A stretch of 64,000 nucleotides of DNA from Trileptium ribeirensis (taxonomy: Eukaryota; Nematoda; Enoplea; Enoplida; Thoracostomopsidae): NCBI GenBank assembly GCA_030248225.1, contig JASANE010001583.1, forward strand, positions 1 through 64,000, read 5' to 3'. Position 1 is the first letter of the stretch. Every line of letters begins with the position of its first letter. The position numbers were made by a program, and so were the translations under genes. The notes beneath the pieces were generated by a model. It worked only from the letters and a program-made list of their open reading frames with translations. It was not told where the DNA came from and searched no databases. Below, in pieces: positions 23,113 to 33,673 of this stretch.

Positions 23113-23796
23113 GCAATTTTCGACACACTAAACCTGAACCTTAGCCCCAGCCTAAGATCCTTGAATCAGCCTAGAATATGAGCCATAATCTGACCTCAAG
23201 CCTAAGTTTAGGGGGTGCCGCCTCATGAACCTACCGCTCTAATGTGTTCTTTTCTAATGATATACTGGTTTATAAATGTGACTGGGGCCTTTTTCGGCAT
23301 GCCACTCATTGCGTCTGAAATCTACGTGAAAGCTATCTTGTGTTACCAAGGTACAATAATTTTCATTCAATATAAAGCTTTCCACACACCGCGCACGTAA
23401 ATAATCTATTAAAATACTAACAAATACAGTTTCAATAAGCATTTATAAACCATGAAGTATGATGCTTATCTCAAACACAAGAGTGTGCTCATGGCGTCAA
23501 CTGTTCCCTATTGCCGTTGTACCTTTGGTGCTTAATTCGATTAAATCCGCTGCTTTATAGAAACGATTACCACAGTGATATTTCGCAATGAACATGGTAT
23601 CCTTTAGTTGTGAATTTGACTACTTCTGGCAATGTCCAAGCACAGGCATGACGCCAACGGTTCAATTAATTTTACCATTTTTTCTGAGTCGTGATATCTT
23701 CAGTAGGTGAAAGTGTTGTTGCGATTACCACATAGCTAGGTGTCTAGGACTTGACTGTCGGTTTTATCTGTAAGCGTTACTGGTGTTGGTGTCGAG
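23113..23796. other. No gene recognised
   Basis: AT-rich; a cluster of related phrases (cctgaacctta, cctaagatcc, agcctaagttta) lies at 23128-23210. There is no supported ORF. Confidence 0.4.
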
Positions 23797-25360
23797 TGTT
23801 AGGGGTTGACCAGGCTACCAGGGGGTTCCCTGTCTAAACCCGTCCCAAAACCCAAAAATTTCCCAAAAATCCGGGATCGATCACGGGATGGATCGGCGCA
23901 GCTTGAATCCGGTGACTTCCAGAGCGATAGAACCAGCTTAGTGAGTAGCTTTATTGTTAGTACGGCAAACTGACGTATTCGGCTGAGACTTTTTCGGATA
24001 TATTACTATTGCAACTGAACGATTCGATTATTTTTGTTTATCTTCCTTTATTCTGTTTATGGTTACCTAGCTACCTATTGCTGTTCTTTTTGAATTGTAT
24101 GCGTTGATTGTTAACCTTATGCTTATTGAATTTAACGCTTTTATCTGGCTTCGGTTGGTGGTTGCGAATGGTACGAAGTTGTAAGTAAAAATTGGAAGAG
24201 AACCTGGAATTAGTGGGTCAGTGAAAGACCTGGGCAGACTTTGGCATTGAATCTAAAAATAATTAACGTTGAGTTTGGATGCACTTCACAAATAGGTACT
24301 TATCGTTCTATTAATTTATCATATTCGTATCATTATTGCCAAATAAAACATGAGATAGCACGAGCGTAAACTAATAATAACTGTATTGGAAATAACACGC
24401 GCCCATCTGTTTCGTCCGGCAGCGGGAACGTTAACATAAGGAAACTGATTAGCCTAATTCTAAGGAAAAGGATATGGTAATCAAATAAACATACGAGTCT
24501 AACCGTCCGGCGTCTGCGTACCAACTCACAAAAAGTAATAGATAGCAATTACTCAGGATCTATCAGTAAACCGCCCGGCCACTGGTAGCTCTAAGGAGAC
24601 TAAATAGCGTAATTCTAAGGCAAAGGTTAAGCTACTCAAATAAACGTATGGATCCAACCGTCCGGCGATCTCGTACGAACCTGACAAGAGGACTTAGTAA
24701 TACATACCCTAAATTTAAGTATCAGATAAATTACTCAGAATAATTATGCGCTCACTTCTGAGTTGAGAAAAAGTATCCAGTGCACTTTTGCCAAATAAAG
24801 ATAAGGCGTAACGGTCTCGCGTCTAAGTCGAATAGTAACGGATCTTCAAGCATAAAGCGACAAAATATTCGGCGTTCTGGAACAGCAGTCGGGGAAGGAA
24901 TTACGCTTGAGGTGGCTGAATATTTTGAGGATATAAGATACGTGGCTCAATTTTTGGCTTCACGGGAACCGAACCGGTGTTATCCATTATTGCGTATTAT
25001 ACTAATCTGGAATAAACATTTTTACTTGGGCTGGTTTGACTTCATATCGAATCAAGTATCTAGCAAATCGAATAGTCACGCAGCAGCGCTGTAGGAAATA
25101 AAAATACGCTGATCTACATTACGCGCGTCAACGAAGAATCAATAATCCCCACCGGCATAGCACTGGCCACGCGTACGGACCACACATCTTCGAGTGATGA
25201 ATCCCGTCCCAATTTAATAATCCGATAGCCGTCATAATAAAAAGTATAGTCCACTCCTACCACCAACAAAACAAAGTAAAATAACATGACGACTACGATG
25301 TCGTGTAAAAGTGGGGAACAATTATAATAAAACAAATTGGTCATTATTTTCACAAAAATT
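23797..25360 (+). repeat. Gypsy-family LTR A (5' LTR)
   Basis: Starts tgttaggggttgaccaggct; LTRs B, C and D begin with related sequence. Shared landmarks in order: the gctacc/ggtagcc-type motif near 24065 (gttacctagctacc); the aataaa(a)c-gagatagcacgag segment at 24341; and an array of aaccgtccggc-type words with agcgtaattctaagg spacers at 24410-24680. The last landmark is the 3' portion ccaccggcatagcactggcc...agccgtcat at 25148-25235, which is matched in LTR C at 40497-40580. The 3' border is approximate because the cleanest alignment stops at about 25350. Confidence 0.75.
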
Positions 25361-25569
25361 GAAATTAACCCAGGCCCTAAATAAGGTATAAGCCAAAATA
25401 AAAATTATTTATATCGTAGTAAAAATTAATAGTATACATAATCGTGACGAATTACGTAAGTCCAGCCTAAAACCTAAAACACTAAAAATGCCACTTCAAA
25501 GAACGCCACCCGCAATAAACGTGCAAAAAACAATCAGTCAAACCCAAAAACATTACTAGTGAAGATCAA

Positions 25570-26530
25570 ATGTCGAACAATGCGACAAAAGACCTCGAAG
25601 AGATAAAGCGCGAGTTCGACCCAAGTACACCGGAACCCAAAAGAAATGAACGACAGGAAAGCTTGCAAGAAACGTATACCGAAACGTTTCATGAAGATGC
25701 AAGCACAGAAGAACTGTTTTCAAATATGAGAAACCCGGAAAGATACAATACAAAAGTTACAATGCCAAAAACAAAAACAATTACAGTTCATAGCAAGGCA
25801 TGCAACAATAACAGAAGAATTACAACAGTTTTGCCAAAATATGGAACCGAGCGAACCGAAAATTCCGTTGGCACAGCCAAGAACGGAATCGCAAAATACG
25901 GATCACGACGAAATTACGGTAATTCAACATAATAATTGTTCCCAACAAGAACAGTCGAGAAAACAAAATCTAAACGATGATCGACCGAAAATTGTAATTC
26001 AAGGCGTGGAGTACGATAGACCCCTTAATATGGGTCAAATATATACAACACCGACAAGTAGTAATAACTCCGAAAAAACGAAAGCAGCAACAACCAGCGT
26101 GGAACGGAGTAAGGTGGAAATTCAGCAAATAACGGAACAACAACAACAATTAGTGACAATTAATAAAATAAATGGAATTCAAATTGGAGCCCAACGCGAA
26201 ACGAATCAAATGTATGCAAACCAACATCAATTTGGGGCAATCCTAAGACAATTAAATGCGTACCGAAACCAAAATAATGTTAATCAATGTGATATGACCT
26301 ATAATCAAAACGGTATAAGTCGAAATGAACATGGTCGGACCCAGATGCAAAGCAACCAAGTTGTCTCAAGCGATGATCAATGGGCATGCAAGAAGAACAA
26401 CGTAATGCGAATCGAACCCAATTTAAACCAAACAACGATCAAACGAATTACGATCAATATGGTATTCCGAAGAATTAATTGACACAAACCGAGTACAGTC
26501 TGATACGAATTACGGTCAAGTGGCAAACTC
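25570..26530 (+). pseudogene. Gypsy-like element gag, 5' portion
   Basis: Lies about 200 bp after LTR A. Frame 1 opens MSNNATKDLEEIKREFDPST (25570-25932). The protein then continues better in the overlapping frame from about 25800 (EELQQFCQNMEPSEPKIPLA ... to 26482), so one frameshift lies near 25800-25860. The composition is strongly Asn/Gln/Lys-rich with very low hydrophobicity, like the disordered N-terminal part of many Gypsy Gag proteins. The continuation is displaced to 31028 by a LINE insertion. The assignment rests on position between an LTR and the capsid/CCHC/protease pieces downstream, not on a conserved motif here. Confidence 0.6.
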
Positions 26531-26559
26531 CATACAAACCAACAAGCAACCCAACCAAA

Positions 26560-26735
26560 TACAAACGGGTGCAAAAAAAAAGCAGGAGAAAACAGAGAGG
26601 AGAGGAGGAAGTAAGAAAAAAAAAAGAGACCCAACGGGAAAAAAAGGGGGAAAAACCAAAAGGGGGGGCCTTAAAAAAAAAAAAAAAACCCCCAAAAAAA
26701 AAAGAACCCGGGGCGTACCCACCAAAAAATAAGTG
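26560..26735. repeat. Homopolymer-rich tract of doubtful accuracy
   Basis: Consecutive runs of a (up to 16), g (up to 7) and c (up to 5) inside what should be gag coding sequence. The open frames here on both strands are meaningless Lys-rich or Phe-rich strings. Either a degenerate purine tract or a sequencing/assembly artefact. Confidence 0.7.
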
Positions 26736-26841
26736 GAAACAACAACAAGGAAGAACCACCAGCAGTACAATAAAAAGGGGGAACCACAGATTACAGGGCA
26801 CAACAACCACCGCCCACTAGCAACGGCAAAACCATATATGA
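26736..26841 (+). pseudogene. Gag remnant just before the LINE insertion
   Basis: Sequence resumes the gag-like composition (caacaacaagg, accaccagcag) and reaches the LINE 3' tail at 26842. It belongs with the 25570-26530 gag and its continuation at 31028. Confidence 0.4.
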
Positions 26842-26946
26842 CAACAACAACAACAACAACAAGATTTTATTTAAAGAATGTACACATATAGCATACAGTA
26901 ATTAAATAAAAATAAATCAGATAGGGTTTAATCCTCTTATATCTGA

Positions 26947-29793
26947 TTAAAGGTTTCTGTCGTAATGTAAAAAATGGTCTAGGTTGACTTTTTTTAATAA
27001 CGATTTAAATGTATTAAGGCATGACGATTGTATGAATGGTTTACCATCAACATACTCAGGTAGTGAATTCCATGCATCGATAACGCGAACAGAAAACGAG
27101 TGTTTCAGAATATTGGTTTTAAATTTCTTTTTTACCAGTTTTTTTGAATGACCTCTGGTATGCACAACATTAGAAAGGGTAAATAAATGTTGACAAGCAT
27201 TAACATTTTTATACAAGCATTTATAAACCATAATGAGATCAAAGTGTAAGCGGCGTAGTTCTAATGGCTCAAGGCTTAATTTTTGTAGTCTCTCTGTGTA
27301 TGGTGCATACACCCAGTTGTTTCGTTCATAAAGACGGCGCGTAAAATAACGCTGAACGCGTTCAATTAGATCTATATCCCCTAGGTAGCACGGAGACCAT
27401 GCTTGGGCAGCATATTCTAGTTGTGGTCTCACATAAGTGATGTAAGCATGTAATAGGGTCTTAGCGTCAGAAGTAAAAAAGCAGCGGAAAATTATATTTA
27501 TAACCTTATATGCTTTTGAAACTAGCATGACGCAGTGAGCATTTGGTTTCATATCATTTGTAACTATGACACCTAAATCTCTACATTGTTCTACTAACGA
27601 AATTGGTTCACCATTTAGGACATATTCAGCATTAGTTGGAGACTTACCTAAACGTAATAAGTTGCATTTGGGCGATGAAATTGAGAGTTGCCACTTGCGT
27701 GACCACTCCTCAATAGCATATAAGGCTCTTTGCAAACGGTCACTTCCGACATAATCATTACTTGAAGAACAATGAACATACAATTTTACATCATCAGCAA
27801 ATATTTTACAGTTGACATCGCATAATTCATTAACAATATCATTTATATACAATAGAAACAGTGTAGGCCCCAATACACTTCCCTGAGGTACCCCGGAAGT
27901 CACATCGTAATAAGACGAAAACGTGCTATTCATTTTTACACGAAATTTTCGATTTGTCACAAATGCTTTGAGCCATAATTTCAGATGGTTTTCTATACCA
28001 AACAATGCTAGTTTTCCAATTAATTTTGCGTGAGAAACGGTGTCAAAAGCTTTAGCAAAATCGATGTAAACGACGTCCACATAATTACCTATATCTAATG
28101 AAATGCACCAGTCATTAAAACATTCAAGAAGCTGTGTACATGTCGATTTTTTAGCTAAAAAGCCATGTTGTTCTGTAGATACAAGATTATTGACGTGTAA
28201 GTAACATAAAATGTTCGAATTTATAATCGATTCCATAATTTTTGCACAATTTGATAATAACGAAATAGGCCGATAATTCTTAGGATCTGCAGCTGATCCT
28301 TTTTTATAGATAGCAACAACATCAGCACATAACCAAGCACTAGGAACAACACCATTTAAAAACGATTGCTCAAAAATATGCGATAATGGGTAACACAAAA
28401 CATCTCGAAGCTGTTTCAGGAAGAATTGTGAGAAGTCTGGCGAATGACTGTTTTTGTTCTTTAATTTCCCCATAAACTTATGAACAGTAGCAGGAGTGAA
28501 AGTAATCCAAGAAAGAGAAGAACCACAGAGTGGCTCTTGAATGGCTGACGAACTACTATCATCGATCGTAAACACTTGCTGAAATGATTTAGCTAAAATT
28601 TCGGACCGTTCTTTATCCTGGGTTACGAGATCCCCTTGATCGGTTTTCAATGCACTTACGCCACTCTTACTAAAGCATTTATTGTTTACATATTTAAAAA
28701 GTTTGTTGCGATCACCACTAGTTAAAATTTTATGTTCACGGTTTTTCTTGAATGAAAAAATGGCTGTAGTACACTTTTTGGCAATAATTTTATACTCAGA
28801 AAAGTTTTTCGTGCGTTTACATTTTTTCCACAGTTTGGCTTTTTTTGAGATAAGGCGTCTTATGTGCTTCGGATATTTTCGTTTGGGTCCTATATTGCAG
28901 CACTCAGTAACAGGAACATATAACAAACACGCATTATATACAATGTTATAAAAACAGTTCCATTTCTCATCAACAGTAAAAACATGATGTAATAAAAGAT
29001 CCCAGTCAATTGAAGCTAAATAGGACTTAATTTGTGTAAAATTTGCTTTCGAAAAATTGAATTTAAAATCTGGGGGTTCTTTTACTTCATGAAAGTTTCC
29101 AGAAAGTGAAACATTGATAGAAACGTGATCGGAGTTTGAAAAATTTTCATCACAAGTTACCTCGGGAACATTTAATGGCGATGTGGTGAGAACTAGGTCA
29201 AGGATGTTATTACCTCGTGTACAAAAGTTAACTAATTGCTCCAATCCAGATTCATTAATTCGGCTAATAAATAAGTCGTACAATATTGTGTGCGGCCACG
29301 ATTTTATTGACCAATCTATGTCAGGTAAATTAAAGTCCCCAACGATTGTAACTGGCCATGATACATCACATGCACTAGTTAATATATCCATCAAATCAAT
29401 AAGGTATTGCACATCTTGAAAGGGGGGACGATAAGCACAGATTAGGCGGTGTTTCGTCGGAATCAGTAAGTCAATAGATACAAGTTCTAGTCTCTCGTCC
29501 GTATTTCCATAGTCCAGTTCAACATACTTTAAAGCGGACTTTACAAACAATAAAACGCCTCCTCCTTTCCGATTTCTCCTGTCCTTACGAATAATATTGT
29601 ATTTGTTGTTGACTTCAAACATCGAATTTGGCACACTGTTATTGAGCCAGGATTCAGTTATTGCCACAATGTCATTTTTGTCAGAGTTCAGTATTATGTC
29701 GAGATCACAAAGTTTGTTACAGATGCTTCGAGCGTTGAAATATTTCAGTTTAAAGGTAGGTTTGCTGGTTTTCATTGTTTGTGTTGAGATCAC
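26947..29793 (-). CDS. LINE ORF2: endonuclease and reverse transcriptase (948 aa)
   Basis: Uninterrupted. Apurinic-like endonuclease at about residues 15-240: FNARSICNK, ITESWLN (catalytic Glu), CAYRPP, VGDFNLPDIDW and SDHVSINV (Asp-His). Reverse transcriptase at about residues 470-760: KKGSAADPKNYRPISLLS, TEQHGFLAKKSTC, VVYIDFAKAFDTVSH (motif A Asp), GVPQGSVLGPTLFLLYINDI and the catalytic KIFADDVKLYV (FADD). A C-terminal region has YVRPQLEYAAQAWSP and ERVQRYFTRRL, standard for CR1/Jockey-group LINEs, with no RNase H. The protein nicks DNA and primes cDNA synthesis for its own retrotransposition. All catalytic residues I can identify are present. The start at 29793 follows the ORF1 stop by about 26 bp. 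Confidence 0.93.
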   Translation of the reverse strand: MISTQTMKTSKPTFKLKYFNARSICNKLCDLDIILNSDKNDIVAITESWLNNSVPNSMFEVNNKYNIIRKDRRNRKGGGVLLFVKSALKYVELDYGNTDERLELVSIDLLIPTKHRLICAYRPPFQDVQYLIDLMDILTSACDVSWPVTIVGDFNLPDIDWSIKSWPHTILYDLFISRINESGLEQLVNFCTRGNNILDLVLTTSPLNVPEVTCDENFSNSDHVSINVSLSGNFHEVKEPPDFKFNFSKANFTQIKSYLASIDWDLLLHHVFTVDEKWNCFYNIVYNACLLYVPVTECCNIGPKRKYPKHIRRLISKKAKLWKKCKRTKNFSEYKIIAKKCTTAIFSFKKNREHKILTSGDRNKLFKYVNNKCFSKSGVSALKTDQGDLVTQDKERSEILAKSFQQVFTIDDSSSSAIQEPLCGSSLSWITFTPATVHKFMGKLKNKNSHSPDFSQFFLKQLRDVLCYPLSHIFEQSFLNGVVPSAWLCADVVAIYKKGSAADPKNYRPISLLSNCAKIMESIINSNILCYLHVNNLVSTEQHGFLAKKSTCTQLLECFNDWCISLDIGNYVDVVYIDFAKAFDTVSHAKLIGKLALFGIENHLKLWLKAFVTNRKFRVKMNSTFSSYYDVTSGVPQGSVLGPTLFLLYINDIVNELCDVNCKIFADDVKLYVHCSSSNDYVGSDRLQRALYAIEEWSRKWQLSISSPKCNLLRLGKSPTNAEYVLNGEPISLVEQCRDLGVIVTNDMKPNAHCVMLVSKAYKVINIIFRCFFTSDAKTLLHAYITYVRPQLEYAAQAWSPCYLGDIDLIERVQRYFTRRLYERNNWVYAPYTERLQKLSLEPLELRRLHFDLIMVYKCLYKNVNACQHLFTLSNVVHTRGHSKKLVKKKFKTNILKHSFSVRVIDAWNSLPEYVDGKPFIQSSCLNTFKSLLKKVNLDHFLHYDRNL

Positions 29794-29819
29794 ACTAGAC
29801 GGAGAATTAAACCCACGAT

Positions 29820-30887
29820 TTAGTTTAAATTCACAATGTATCTATTATTATTGGTGATTTCGACGGAATATTCAAGTTCGGTGTATCGACCTTTAACTAA
29901 AAGTCCGTCGTTGATGATATCGCAGTTTTTAAACACGACGAGCTTTTCGTTAACGACAACATATTTGTCTCTATTGTTTGGAACGGAAGACAGTTGGTGA
30001 TTGAGCTCTTTCGCTTTTTCGTGTAGAGCTGCTAGCCTTCGACGATCGTCATCGGTCATAGAGCGTCGAAGATAAAGTCCGTTGTAATGTGGATTCCTGC
30101 GAAGGTTTTTGGCCTCGTTCAGCACCGAGTTTACAACAGAAGATGCTGCCATTTGAAGTTTTAAGAGTCGCGGACCACGTTTTGTGTTTAGATTGCCGCG
30201 TCGACTCGGTGGATGCAGCAGTCCCATTCGAAACACTCGTTCAACAGTCGCGGAAGGATCGAGGAATTTGATTATTGATCTCGCGGCTTCGAGATCGTTT
30301 CCTTCCTCAGGCAGACCCTTCAAAACTAGACAGCGGCGGCGTTGAACTTCGTCATCAGCGACAGGTGCAGAGGAAAAGACCGGGGCAAGTGAACGAGTGT
30401 TTTTTGATGCTATAGCTGCGTATGATGTTGCGGCGATGTTGTCGATTTCGTTCGTTGGATTGACGTCGGTTGTTGTCTCTTTTGCCAGGGTGTTTACTGC
30501 ATTAGTTGCGGCTTTGACTGCGGCAGACAGTGACGCGACGTCCTCTTGCAGTTTCATCAGCATTTCGAGACCCGGACCCTGATCAAGTGCGGTGGAATTT
30601 TCGGTTGCGTTTGCATCGGAATTGGCCGGAGGCGATTGACAATGTTGGCGGATATCGTTGTGGCAAGCACGACAATGGACCAAGATACGATCGAATCCGT
30701 GAAGTGACACTGCAAGTTCGGACGGAATTCCGGCGCATTCGTGGTGGACCCATCGGTCGCAACGATCGCACGCGAAACAGTCATCGCCTGCCTCTGTCAT
30801 GCAGTCGACGCATTGCGGTGGTAACGGTGAAACTTGTTGCGTGGTTGGTTCGGCATTGCTTCTTCGAATGGGCGGCGAGTGCATCAT
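29820..30887 (-). CDS. LINE ORF1 with a PHD-like zinc finger (355 aa)
   Basis: N-terminal half has the Cys/His cluster CVDCMTEAGDDCFACDRCD then RWVHHECAGIP and CRACH (about residues 26-80), a PHD/RING-type zinc finger. A linker follows with short heptad-like helices (LEMLMKLQEDVASLSAAVKA, about residues 125-145), probably coiled coil. The C-terminal half (RCLVLKGLPEE ... FRMGLL ... LYLRRSMTDDDRRRLA) resembles the RNA-binding chaperone region of LINE ORF1 proteins. PHD-bearing ORF1s are known in CR1-like LINEs. It is upstream of ORF2 in a different frame with a short gap. The expected role is RNP assembly and nucleic-acid chaperoning; chromatin reading by the finger is speculation. Confidence 0.85.
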   Translation of the reverse strand: MMHSPPIRRSNAEPTTQQVSPLPPQCVDCMTEAGDDCFACDRCDRWVHHECAGIPSELAVSLHGFDRILVHCRACHNDIRQHCQSPPANSDANATENSTALDQGPGLEMLMKLQEDVASLSAAVKAATNAVNTLAKETTTDVNPTNEIDNIAATSYAAIASKNTRSLAPVFSSAPVADDEVQRRRCLVLKGLPEEGNDLEAARSIIKFLDPSATVERVFRMGLLHPPSRRGNLNTKRGPRLLKLQMAASSVVNSVLNEAKNLRRNPHYNGLYLRRSMTDDDRRRLAALHEKAKELNHQLSSVPNNRDKYVVVNEKLVVFKNCDIINDGLLVKGRYTELEYSVEITNNNRYIVNLN

Positions 30888-31027
30888 TTTTATTAATTTT
30901 GGTATTTTTACTAGTTATTCGATCTAGTGATCGATAAGATATGTTTCTTCGCTTTTCTCAAGCAGGTACCTGAATGCAATTGGGTTAAAACCGACAATAT
31001 GTATCAATCCAACAACCACAACAACCA

Positions 31028-31821
31028 ATGATGAATCGAAATAATAATCAAGGTCAACAAAACAATCTAGTGACATTAAATCAACAATTGATCGAGGCGT
31101 TGATCAAGGTAGCAACTAAAGAATCGCCACAAATACCAAACATAACGCAACAACCGACTGGCCAAGCAATTTTGGTCAAAATGGAAAATGACGTGCGAAA
31201 CTTACAATCGTACAAAGGCGAAACGAATTTCGAGAAATTCCGTAAAGAATTTGAAAAAGCATTGGCCCAAGGCAGTATCGATGACGAACAAGAAAACTTC
31301 GAGTATTGAAAGCGAAAATGCGAGGGAAAGCAGAAGAATACTTAGAAGTGCTGACACTCGATAAAGCCAAAGAATTGTGCAATTATGACGAGTTGATCAA
31401 GAAATTCAAAGAACGATTCGACATACCAAAAACGTTGACGAATCATATGAATAAATTGCAAAGCCTACGACAAACGAAAAGAGTCAAAGATTTCGTAGAC
31501 GAATTACGAGTCTACGCAGCACGAAACCTAACTAAGAAAGGTGTGCCCGAATCGATTGTCGATGAAGTCCTCAAATCAGCATTAATAACGGAACTAAAGG
31601 ATGAAATTCGAAACTGTTTATGTGCAACGAAACAAGAAACTTTCGTAACATTATTGGATAAAGCAGAGGCAGTAGAAAGCCTAGATCAACAAATGACCGA
31701 AGGACTACAAGGTACAAACGAACAACGACTAAAGTATCGCGAAGTACAATCAAACCGGCCAAATCTAATCGTAAGAACGAGACCAAACATCAAACAACAA
31801 ATGTGGCGACCGAGAATATAA
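31028..31821 (+). pseudogene. Gypsy-like gag, capsid portion (continuation after the LINE)
   Basis: Frames 31028-31309 and 31306-31821 overlap by four bases around a TGA at 31307, so a single frameshift separates them. Residues include KMENDVRNLQSYKGETNFEK and then FKERFDIPKTLTNHMNKLQS, VKDFVDELRVYAARNL and AVESLDQQMTEGLQ. This pattern (a short helix, F-x-x-F, then L-x-x-L-R-Q repeats and a terminal EAVE helix) is that of the Gypsy capsid domain (Retrotrans_gag type). It is followed by a Gln/Met-rich stretch and a CCHC knuckle, as expected. The element is split by the LINE at 26842-30995. Confidence 0.7.
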
Positions 31822-32118
31822 AGGCCAAAAACACAATGGCGTCCACAAAGGTGGAATAACCAACCGATATGAGCTCAACAACAACAAATGGCACAAACAT
31901 GGCCGATGCCAATACCAATGACACCAACACATATGGACGCGAATTACCCTAAACCAATGCAACCATATTATGGACAAATGGGAAAGCAATAACCAACGCC
32001 ACAAGCGATGTACTCAATACAAGCACCACAACAATCAATGCAACTTCAAATTACTTGGCAACAACAACAAAGAACGCCAGCACCAGTGGTAAAACAACAA
32101 CCACAAATCAGGTAATCG

Positions 32119-32337
32119 TTGATGAATCAAACACCGCCGAGATGTAACAAATGTGGAAAGTTGGGTCATAAAACGGAGGAACGTTTCTCAAGAAATTCCG
32201 GTCAAAATACAAGAGAGAATCAAAGAACAAATCAACAACAAAACCAAAATCGTTATAGAATAATGCCGAATCGATCGAACCAATCAAATGGAGAAACGAG
32301 AAATCAATTATCAAAATCGAGTGTCCAAATGAACTAG
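32119..32337 (+). pseudogene. Gag nucleocapsid knuckle with a mutated last Cys
   Basis: The frame begins with RCNKCGKLGHKTEERF, a CCHC zinc knuckle (C-x2-C-x4-H-x4-C) whose final Cys is Arg. It is followed by an Asn/Gln-rich tail. The upstream 31822-32118 segment is Met/Pro/Gln-rich with stops. The knuckle would bind genomic RNA in a working element; here the zinc site is probably lost. Confidence 0.65.
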
Positions 32338-32936
32338 AGAAAATCGAGCACATATCAATAGACGAAAAGAAAACAAAGTTCATAGAAGTGAACCAAGTCA
32401 ATGAATCACAAGAACACCAGCCATGCAACGATCCAACGGTTATATCAGGATATTATAACAATACATACCCGGAAGGCAATAAAAGACTACAAGGACTAAT
32501 TGATACGATTTCGTAAATCACGATCATTACCGAGGAACAATACGAAAAACATTTCAAACATCTCCCACTCCGAGAAACAGCATTGTACGAATTGGGATTT
32601 AATGGCGAATTAGCGGAAAAAGCAGTGGGCGATTTTTTTGTACAAGTCCACTTGGTAAAGAAAATACGAAAAATCCGATTTATCGTAATCAAAAACTTTC
32701 CAAAAATTGCGGTATATGGACACGACTTTTTGGCAGCCTTCGAGCTAGTAATCAATTATCAACAACTGAGAATCAAGATGAACAATCAATTGATACCCCA
32801 TAGCTGGCAAATCAATGAAATGGGAATAGTTAGAGGAATAGAAGATAATCAGATCGAAATATGCAAATGCTCATACACACAAACAATACACCATGGTAGG
32901 CGAAATTCATCAAAGCCAAAATACCAGATGGAGTAA
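32338..32936 (+). pseudogene. Gypsy-like aspartic protease region, active site altered
   Basis: After the knuckle, one frame reads GLIDTIS near 32490-32515, in the place of the usual (A/G)-L-(I/L)-D-T-G-(A/S), so the catalytic Gly is Ile and a stop follows directly. Downstream, the open frame 32583-32936 has ELAEKAVGDFFVQVHLVKKI and NFPKIAVYGHDFLAAFELVI (cf. the LG-DFL-...-I-D end of Gypsy proteases). At 32937-33050 a GNTITVEPLL and LAIPNSVIKV segment resembles the linker between protease and RT. No RT follows. Confidence 0.6.
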
Positions 32937-33050
32937 GCGACGGCAATACGATAACAGTGGAACCATTATTGAAAGACAATAATGGCCTAGCAATACCAAA
33001 CAGCGTTATCAAAGTGGAAAAAGCAACATCATGGTACTAGTATGTAATCT

Positions 33051-33673
33051 AAATACGATAGAAAAATAGATCATTGAAGATCAACCGTTAGTACGCAAAG
33101 TAGAAGAAACAATCATAAGAACTGTAGTCAATGAAAAAAAGCTCAAAGAGTAATCGATCGATTTGAAAAGAAACAAAGAATCGAATAGTAAAAGAAAAAA
33201 GACGAAGCAAAATGGAAACAGATGGGGAAACGTGGAAAACCAATAATTAAATCATGGGCCGGCGAAATTCAAGTAAAGAATCCACAAATAATATCGATGA
33301 TGGACACAGAAGTACAAAAACGAAAAACGAAGCAACGGCGACCCTATATAGAACAATTCCAAGAACAAATAATATGCCAAACTTAGAACATGAACAATAT
33401 CGAATTACCAACCGAAATGGATCTTGAAAAATCAGTTACTGACGAAGAAGGGAAGGCGTACAAATATTAAAATATTTAAATATCAAAAGTGATATTTAAA
33501 ACGAAAAACGTATTTTTCGATGGTTTTTTAGTATAAATTTTCGATTTTGGAATATATAGGTTTACGAAGGAATTTTTGGAAATATATAAATTTTAGTATA
33601 TTTTATATCTCTATTTAAATACATAGCTAGTGGCAAATTTATCTAAAGCTGCATTTTGCAAATAGCGCGCTCA
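33051..33673 (+). pseudogene. 3' end of the Gypsy-like internal region; RT, RNase H and integrase missing
   Basis: Only about 620 bp separates the protease linker from LTR B, too little for RT-RNase H-integrase (normally over 2.5 kb). The remaining frames include WAGEIQVKNPQIIS and a terminal EMDLEKSVTDEEGKAYKY near 33417-33470, perhaps the C-terminus of Pol. An AT-rich segment then leads to the LTR. The copy is therefore an internally deleted derivative. Confidence 0.55.

Larger units (their letters stand above)
26842..30995 (-). mobile_element. Near full-length CR1/L2/Jockey-like LINE inserted in gag
   Basis: On the minus strand it runs 5' end (about 30995), ORF1 (30887-29820), ORF2 (29793-26947), a short 3' UTR, an aataaa signal near 26875 and a terminal (ttg)n microsatellite tail at 26842-26861 in place of poly-A. 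Microsatellite tails are usual for CR1-type LINEs. The 5' end is set by comparison with the related copy near 52380-52410, where the phrase cctgaatgcaa followed shortly by ttgggttaa recurs (30969 here). The host is the gag of the LTR A/B element. ORF2 is uninterrupted and ORF1 is open, so this is the youngest-looking LINE in the window. Confidence 0.85.

Noticed and set aside
26475..26820. Overlapping Lys-rich and Phe-rich open frames on both strands
   Set aside because: They are translations of a homopolymer tract inside gag, not proteins.
28682..28951. Plus-strand ORFs inside the LINE (also 27566-27754, 29183-29419, 30530-30937)
   Set aside because: Antisense shadows of the intact LINE ORFs.
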